Positions 59,200 through 64,000 of a stretch of DNA of 64,000 nt are shown in pieces. Under the pieces are notes generated by a model. It had not been told where the DNA came from. It worked only from the letters and a program-made list of their open reading frames with translations, and made no database searches. The translations under genes and the position numbers were made by a program. Source of the DNA: Rhodothermus sp. Its GTDB lineage: Bacteria > Bacteroidota > Rhodothermia > Rhodothermales > Rhodothermaceae. The DNA lies in assembly GCA_030950375.1 (NCBI GenBank), contig JAUZRN010000002.1, forward strand, positions 61,379-125,378, written 5' to 3'. Within the stretch, counting starts at the first letter, position 1. Every line of letters starts with the position of its first letter.

Positions 59200-59754
59200 C
59201 TACTGCAGCACGTACTGAGTGAAATAGACGCGGTCAATTTTTCCTTTTTGCAGGATCCCATTGACCGCCTCGCGTAGCTCTTGCTTAAGCTGTGCGCGCA
59301 GGCTAATATCGGCCAGTTCCTCAACGGTGCGCTGGCTCAGCAGCTTAAGGACCGTGTCACGCACAACGATCTCTTTCTCTTTGAGCTCTTCCAACACACT
59401 TCCCTCTGCACTTTCCAGACCGAGATTGATCATTAGATAACGCGTCCCGCCGGTGCCAGCCGGGTTGATGATGAATCCCTGCAGCTCCATAAACTGACCG
59501 TATTCAACAGGTTGCTCTTTTTCTTCCTTATCATCATCCGTGCCAGAAAACTGTTCAGCGGCTTTTGCCAGATGGGGATAATAGAAGTAGGCCAGCCAGG
59601 CACCGGCTGCTGTGGGCCCCAGTGTCAGGAAAACCAACAGCAGTCGGGCCAGCAAGCTACGGCTCCCACCGGTTTTTTCTTCTTGGGCCTGGGTTACTTC
59701 TTCACCGGCGGTCTCAGGCGTTTCAGGTACGGATTGTTGTGCTCGTTCGGCCAT
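59200..59754 (-). CDS. fliL: Flagellar basal body-associated protein FliL
   Basis: This is a 184-residue single-pass membrane protein that supports the stator. One helix (LLLVFLTLGPTAAGAWLAYFYY near 35-56) is preceded by a hydrophilic N-terminus and followed by a periplasmic domain. GFIINPAGTGGTRYLMINLG, LESAEGSVLEELKEKEIVVR and LRAQLKQELREAVNGILQKG are typical of FliL, ending IDRVYFTQYVLQ. Its first 61 bp overlap the end of motB in another frame. Confidence 0.93.
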   Translation of the reverse strand: MAERAQQSVPETPETAGEEVTQAQEEKTGGSRSLLARLLLVFLTLGPTAAGAWLAYFYYPHLAKAAEQFSGTDDDKEEKEQPVEYGQFMELQGFIINPAGTGGTRYLMINLGLESAEGSVLEELKEKEIVVRDTVLKLLSQRTVEELADISLRAQLKQELREAVNGILQKGKIDRVYFTQYVLQ

Positions 59755-60458
59755 GGCTCCCAGTTGAATAGAATTTCGACACGGCGATTACGGGCCCGTC
59801 CTTCCGGAGTCTCATTCGTATCTCGTGGATGGTATTCTCCATAGCCTACCGCCAGATAGCGTGAGGGCGGTAGCGCGTCGGTTTGTTCCAGCAGGAAGCG
59901 AACAACCGCGGCGGCCCGTGCTGCCGAAAGCTCCCAGTTTGAAGGGTAGCGTGCGGTGTGGATGGGGCGGTTATCGGTATGGCCTTCAACAACTACGGAT
60001 TCGATGCGATCGTCAATAATACCGGCCAGAATGCGCAGGATGGTACGAGACGGTTCAATGATTTCGGCCTCTCCGGAGCGAAACATGATCGAATCCGTAA
60101 TGATCAGGTGCAGCCCTCGGTCTGTCAGGTTTACCTGTACCTTGCCCTCCAGGTTATGCTCCTGGAGATATTGAATCAGCTCCTCGTATTTCTGCAGCTG
60201 TTCTCTGGTCAGGCGTTGGGTGATCACCTGGCTTTTGATAGAAGGAACAAAGGTTTCGCTTTGTAGCATACCTGTGCGCCCTTGAAAGAAGCTGAGCGCT
60301 TCTTTGAACTTTTTGACCTCAACCTCCGACATGGCTACAATCATGACGAAAAACGTCAGTAGCAACGTAGCCATGTCACTAAAGGTGGTCATCCAGAAGG
60401 GAGCAGAAGGCTCCCCGTCATCCTCTTCTTCCTGTGGGCGTTTTACTGAGTCTGGCAT
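59694..60458 (-). CDS. motB: Flagellar stator protein MotB
   Basis: This is a 254-residue stator subunit. FWMTTFSDMATLLLTFFVMI holds the single helix with the ion-binding Asp28, aligned with the conserved MotB Asp32. The OmpA-like peptidoglycan-binding domain has VVEGHTDNRPIHTARYPSNW followed by ELSAARAAAVVRFLLE. The sequence alone does not tell H+ from Na+ use. motA ends 23 bp upstream; the C-terminus overlaps fliL. Confidence 0.95.
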   Translation of the reverse strand: MPDSVKRPQEEEDDGEPSAPFWMTTFSDMATLLLTFFVMIVAMSEVEVKKFKEALSFFQGRTGMLQSETFVPSIKSQVITQRLTREQLQKYEELIQYLQEHNLEGKVQVNLTDRGLHLIITDSIMFRSGEAEIIEPSRTILRILAGIIDDRIESVVVEGHTDNRPIHTARYPSNWELSAARAAAVVRFLLEQTDALPPSRYLAVGYGEYHPRDTNETPEGRARNRRVEILFNWEPWPNEHNNPYLKRLRPPVKK

Positions 60459-60481
60459 AGTATCCTGGCGGAGGTTAGTGC

Positions 60482-61270
60482 TCAGGCGGCTTTTGCAAGG
60501 TGGGATTCAGCTTCTGGTGTGCTCGCCTCTTGAACACCTGCTAACATTTGTAGCCGCTTCTCAATCATGCTGGGGCTGTCGCCCCGGACAATGGACAGAA
60601 TGCCGACGTAGGTTACCTCTCGGGCTTTCTGGAGCTGGGCCAGTTGTACTTTGGCTTTGTTGGCCAATGGGAGGAAAACGAGATTGGCCAAGATGGCACC
60701 GTAGAGCGTCGTTAGCATGGCCACGGCCATCCCCGCACCGATCTGCGTGGGATCGGTGAGGTTTTGCATCATCTGCACGAGTCCGATCAGGGTGCCGATC
60801 ATGCCAAACGAAGGAGCGAAGGTTCCGGCTGAATTCATGATTTTGGCGAAGAGTTGCTGCGGGCGCAGCTCTTCGGTCATGCGAGCTTGAAGCATTTCGG
60901 CAATTTCTTGCTCTTCGATGCCATCGACGGCCATTTCAAGACCAAAGCGGATAAAGTCGTCGTCTAATTCGCCCAGGCGACGGTCCAGCGCCAGTAAGCC
61001 TTCGCGGCGAGCCGTGCGGGATAACTCAGAGAAAAGCTGTACGTATTGATTCAGGTCTGGCGGAGAGAACTTGAGCAGGTTCTGCAGGCCAGGAATCGCA
61101 ATTTTTAGCTCGTCAAGCGAATAGGCCACAAGTAAGGCGGCGATCGTACCGCCGACTACGATCAAAATAGAGGGAATATCTACAAAGGTCAGCCAGTTCC
61201 CTCCCAGGAAAATAGCGGCGAAGATGAGCGCGAAGCCCAGTAGCAAGCCAAGGGGCGTTGTCTTTTCCAT
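60482..61270 (-). CDS. motA: Flagellar stator protein MotA
   Basis: This is a 262-residue four-helix membrane protein forming the ion channel with MotB. Helices 1-2 (LGLLLGFALIFAAIFLGG and ILIVVGGTIAALLVAYSL) and helices 3-4 (GTFAPSFGMIGTLIGLVQMM and MAVAMLTTLYGAILANLVFL) are clear. The cytoplasmic loop carries the charged ARREGLLALDRRLGELDDDF region that touches FliG. The proline after GTFAP and the TLYG segment are conserved. The gap to cheB is 104 bp without a terminator hairpin, so both are probably on one transcript. Confidence 0.95.
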   Translation of the reverse strand: MEKTTPLGLLLGFALIFAAIFLGGNWLTFVDIPSILIVVGGTIAALLVAYSLDELKIAIPGLQNLLKFSPPDLNQYVQLFSELSRTARREGLLALDRRLGELDDDFIRFGLEMAVDGIEEQEIAEMLQARMTEELRPQQLFAKIMNSAGTFAPSFGMIGTLIGLVQMMQNLTDPTQIGAGMAVAMLTTLYGAILANLVFLPLANKAKVQLAQLQKAREVTYVGILSIVRGDSPSMIEKRLQMLAGVQEASTPEAESHLAKAA

Positions 61271-61374
61271 AACAGGCTGGCTCGTACTTCAGGATGGACG
61301 AGAACCCTCTGGCATACTGCTTCGGAGGAAGCGTGCAGACACCCGGGGTAAGTATCGACCATTTGGGCTCAGGC

Positions 61375-62433
61375 TTAAGAAGTGGTCGCCTGAGCAACGG
61401 GTGTGCAGCCCAGGCTACGGGCCAGCGCTGGTCCGATGTGTTCTAAAGGTAAGACAGCGTCGCTCAGGCCGGCTTCGACGATCGCTCGAGGCATCCCATA
61501 CACGACACAGGTAGCTTCATCCTGGGCGATCACCTTGCCGCCGCGTTGCTTGATCAGGCGAGCGCCTTCCAGGCCATCGCGGCCCATACCGGTCATCACG
61601 ACCGCCAGCACTTTGCCATCGAAGGTCTGGCAGACGCTCTCGAACATAACGTCTACAGAAGGACGATGTAGGGTTGCTGGCTCTACAGGCGTCTGGATCA
61701 ACGGAGGCTGTCCATTACGGCATTTCAGCACCAGATGGCGCCCGCCAGGCGCCAGAAAGACATGTCCTGGTTGGAGCACCATGCCTTCTTCCGCTTCGAC
61801 CACGGGCAGGACACTCAGGCTGTCCAGACGTTCGGCCAGAGAGCGGGTGAAATGCGGTGGCATATGCTGTACGATCAGCACAGGCACGGGCAGGTCTTGC
61901 GGCAACGTCGGAATGACCTGCTGGAGAGCACGCGGACCGCCTGTGGAAACGCCGATAGCAATGGCACGGGCATCCCGAAATTGAAGAGCCAGTGCGGTGT
62001 CGGATTGGACCGCTTTCTGTCGTGGTACCCGAAACAGCCGCTTTTTGGCGATAGCCTTGATTTTTTCCAGCAGCTCAGCACGAATGCGTGAGATCTCTAT
62101 TGAGACGTAAGCATGCTGCTTGGGAATAAAATCCACCGCACCGGCCTCCAGGGCTTCAATGGTGGCTTGAGCCCCTTCCTGCGTCAGCGAGCTAACCATG
62201 ATCACGGGGACAGGATGCTCGCGCATGATGCGGCGCAGGGCCGTCAGGCCATCCATGCGGGGCATTTCGATGTCCAGCGTAACGATGTCGGGCTTGAGTG
62301 TATGAACCTTTTCGATAGCTTCCAGGCCATCACGAGCCGTTCCCACCACTTTAACTTCTGGGTCGCCCTCTAACATGATGGAGAGCGCCTTTCGCATGAA
62401 GGCCGAGTCGTCAACGATGAGGACACGAATCAT
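61375..62433 (-). CDS. cheB: Chemotaxis protein-glutamate methylesterase CheB
   Basis: This is a 352-residue response-regulator enzyme that demethylates chemoreceptors. The receiver domain has IVDDSAFMRK with acidic residues and the phospho-acceptor Asp54 in VTLDIEMPRMDGL. The esterase domain has AIGVSTGGPRALQQ (catalytic Ser), VQHMPPHFTRSLAERLD (His) and VMTGMGRDGLEGARLI (Asp). The frame begins at a GTG at 62439, but the ATG at 62433 gives the normal MIRVLIVDDSA start. It follows cheA after 21 bp. Confidence 0.96.
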   Translation of the reverse strand: MIRVLIVDDSAFMRKALSIMLEGDPEVKVVGTARDGLEAIEKVHTLKPDIVTLDIEMPRMDGLTALRRIMREHPVPVIMVSSLTQEGAQATIEALEAGAVDFIPKQHAYVSIEISRIRAELLEKIKAIAKKRLFRVPRQKAVQSDTALALQFRDARAIAIGVSTGGPRALQQVIPTLPQDLPVPVLIVQHMPPHFTRSLAERLDSLSVLPVVEAEEGMVLQPGHVFLAPGGRHLVLKCRNGQPPLIQTPVEPATLHRPSVDVMFESVCQTFDGKVLAVVMTGMGRDGLEGARLIKQRGGKVIAQDEATCVVYGMPRAIVEAGLSDAVLPLEHIGPALARSLGCTPVAQATTS

Positions 62434-62454
62434 AGACACTCTGTGGGGTCGGAG

Positions 62455-64000
62455 TTAAGCGGTAACCAGGGCAGGCTGGAAGGTATCGTCGCCGCGTAAC
62501 CGCTGCGTTTCCATGCGTACCAGTTCGCCCACGTCAAGGATCATGATCACGCGGCCGTCACCTAAGATCGTGGAACCTGCTACGCCAGGCACTTTTTTGA
62601 GATAAGTCCCCAGCGGTTTGATGACGATTTCTTTCTGGCCGATCAGATCGTCTACAATGAGCCCCAGGCGGTGATGGGCAATGCCGACAATGACAGCATA
62701 AGCACGTTCAGGTTGATATTGCCAGTGAGGGACCTGCAGGATGTCGCCCACCCGCAGCAGAGGGATCACCGTATCCCGCAGCCGAATCACTTCGCGGCCT
62801 TTGATGGTGTAGACCGTATCGGATTCGAGGCCTACGACCTCAATTACCGTGTGCAGCGGAATGGCAAAAGCTTCGTCGGCGACGCGGACCAACAGGCTCT
62901 GAATGATGGCCAGTGTCAGCGGTAATTTGAGGATAAAGCGGGTGCCTTTGCCCGGGACGGAATGTACGCTGATGGTTCCGTTCAGCTTGGTAATGTTGGT
63001 TTTGACCACATCCATACCTACACCCCGGCCCGATACCTTACTAACCCGCTGCGCCGTACTGAACCCGGCCCGGAAGATCAGTTCTATAGCCTCCCGATCA
63101 CTCATTTCGGCCGCTTCCTTCTCCGTAATCAGTCCTTTTTCCAGCGCTTTGGCTTTAAGTTTTTGCGGGTCGATTCCTGCGCCGTCGTCTTCAATTTCAA
63201 TGACGATATGGTTTCCTTCCTGGGCAGCGGCCAGGCGGATGCGTCCGACGGGGGGCTTGCCTTGGGCGCGGCGTGTTTCCGGATCTTCAATGCCGTGGTC
63301 TGCAGCATTTCGGATCAGATGTACCAGGGGATCGCTGATTTCTTCGATAAGCGATTTGTCCAGCTCGGTATCCTCTCCTTCGATGATCAGCTCAATCTGT
63401 TTATTGAATTCACGGGCCAGGTCGCGCACCAGACGTGGAAACTTGTTGAACACACGGCCAATCTGCACCATGCGGGTATGCATGACGGCCGATTGCAGCT
63501 CGGTGGTGATAAAGTCAATCTGGGAAGTCGTGTCGGCCAGTTCTCGGAGGAGTTCAGGATCGCTTTCGTTATGTAGCTCACTTAGCAGTTGTAGCAAACG
63601 ATTGCGACCCAGCACCAGCTCACCGACCAGGTCCATGAGGTTGTCGAGCCGACGGACTTCGACGCGGATAGTCTCCGTGCTCTGATCACGTCGGCTGGTG
63701 TGTCCGTTGCTTGAAGACGATGGTGGCGTGGTCGGGCTGCGTTTGGACGATGCAGCAGGTTGCGTAGCGGCTGATGCAGGCGTTGAGGAAGGAGTGGCCG
63801 GCTTCCCTTCAGCAATGGCCTGCAGCTTCTGAATGGTGGCGGCGATAGGCAGTGGTCGAAGTTTCTGGTCGACGACCTGTTGTAGGAGTTGTTTCATCAG
63901 GTCGAAGGCTTCGAAGAGGACGTCCATCATGGAAGGATCAAAAGCGAGCGTACCTTTGCGCAGGCGATTGAGGACGTCTTCGAAGTGATGCGCCAGGAGG
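62455..64000 (-). CDS. cheA: Chemotaxis histidine kinase CheA (N-terminus outside window)
   Basis: The reading frame runs from a stop at 62455 past the window edge, giving 514 visible residues. The first visible residues (AHHFEDVLNRLRKGTLAFDP) are the end of the Hpt P1 domain, so the phospho-accepting His lies just outside the window. A Ser/Pro/Thr-rich linker follows in place of a recognisable P2 domain. Then come the P3 dimerisation helices (VEVRRLDNLMDLVGELVLGR), the P4 kinase domain (HLIRNAADHGIEDPE, DDGAGIDP, GRGVGMDVVK) and the P5 CheW-like domain ending VGELVRMETQRL. It is the most upstream visible gene of the flagellar-chemotaxis cluster. Confidence 0.96.
   Translation of the reverse strand, partial: LLAHHFEDVLNRLRKGTLAFDPSMMDVLFEAFDLMKQLLQQVVDQKLRPLPIAATIQKLQAIAEGKPATPSSTPASAATQPAASSKRSPTTPPSSSSNGHTSRRDQSTETIRVEVRRLDNLMDLVGELVLGRNRLLQLLSELHNESDPELLRELADTTSQIDFITTELQSAVMHTRMVQIGRVFNKFPRLVRDLAREFNKQIELIIEGEDTELDKSLIEEISDPLVHLIRNAADHGIEDPETRRAQGKPPVGRIRLAAAQEGNHIVIEIEDDGAGIDPQKLKAKALEKGLITEKEAAEMSDREAIELIFRAGFSTAQRVSKVSGRGVGMDVVKTNITKLNGTISVHSVPGKGTRFILKLPLTLAIIQSLLVRVADEAFAIPLHTVIEVVGLESDTVYTIKGREVIRLRDTVIPLLRVGDILQVPHWQYQPERAYAVIVGIAHHRLGLIVDDLIGQKEIVIKPLGTYLKKVPGVAGSTILGDGRVIMILDVGELVRMETQRLRGDDTFQPALVTA

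Overview
The window is GC-rich and gene-dense. It looks like a chromosomal segment from a Rhodothermus/Salinibacter-type bacterium (Rhodothermota, formerly deep-branching Bacteroidetes). This is inferred from three things: a secreted subtilase with a type IX-secretion-style C-terminal domain, a DUF4783 protein typical of Bacteroidota, and flagellar and chemotaxis genes, which most Bacteroidota lack. No rRNA, tRNA, CRISPR array, insertion sequence or prophage is visible.

Layout. 1-1869 (minus): 5' part of a secreted protein made of at least eight DUF5666-like repeats. 2152-5818 (plus): valS and pyrB. 5822-9041 (minus): a DegT-type aminotransferase, a TPR protein and a LOG-family hydrolase, followed by a decayed OmpA-like lipoprotein gene (about 9048-9660). 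9849-21586 (plus): nucleotidyltransferase, mutS2, 2-hydroxyacid dehydrogenase, DUF4783 protein, a very large membrane histidine kinase, trkA and trkH. 21587-32090 (plus): a complete-looking branched-chain amino acid operon ilvB-ilvN-ilvC-leuB-leuA-leuC-leuD-cimA, preceded by a leucine-rich leader peptide and alternative RNA stems, with a second highly structured element between leuB and leuA. 32078-36418 (minus): subtilase and mazG. 36640-37101 (plus): ssb. 37169-40318 (minus): HtrA protease and fumC. 40468-43890 (plus): panC, panD, a WG-repeat protein, 3-hydroxyacyl-CoA dehydrogenase and a 50-residue membrane peptide. 43877-44905 (minus): phoH-like ATPase. 44984-45859 (plus): dapF. 46061-64000 (minus): one long flagellar/chemotaxis cluster, in transcription order cheA-cheB-motA-motB-fliL-fliM-fliN-fliO-fliP-fliQ-fliR-flhB-flhA-flhF-flhG-(96-aa membrane protein)-fliA-ppiD.

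How the genes work together. The ilv-leu operon holds the acetolactate and isopropylmalate branches plus citramalate synthase, so 2-oxobutyrate for isoleucine can come from pyruvate rather than threonine; ilvD and a transaminase must lie elsewhere. The flagellar cluster encodes the export gate, the C-ring switch proteins FliM and FliN, the stator, the SRP-like placement factors FlhF and FlhG, sigma-28 and the two chemotaxis enzymes. The rod, hook, filament, FliF/FliG and ATPase genes are not here.

The most novel signals are two RNA-level ones in the branched-chain operon. The first is a Leu-rich leader ORF whose stop codon lies just before one of two mutually exclusive stems, followed by a C-rich stretch rather than a U-tract. 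The second is a compact intercistronic element between leuB and leuA in which an 8-nt hairpin-loop segment is perfectly complementary to a downstream segment (pseudoknot potential), all enclosed by a long closing stem that ends 7 nt before the leuA start codon.
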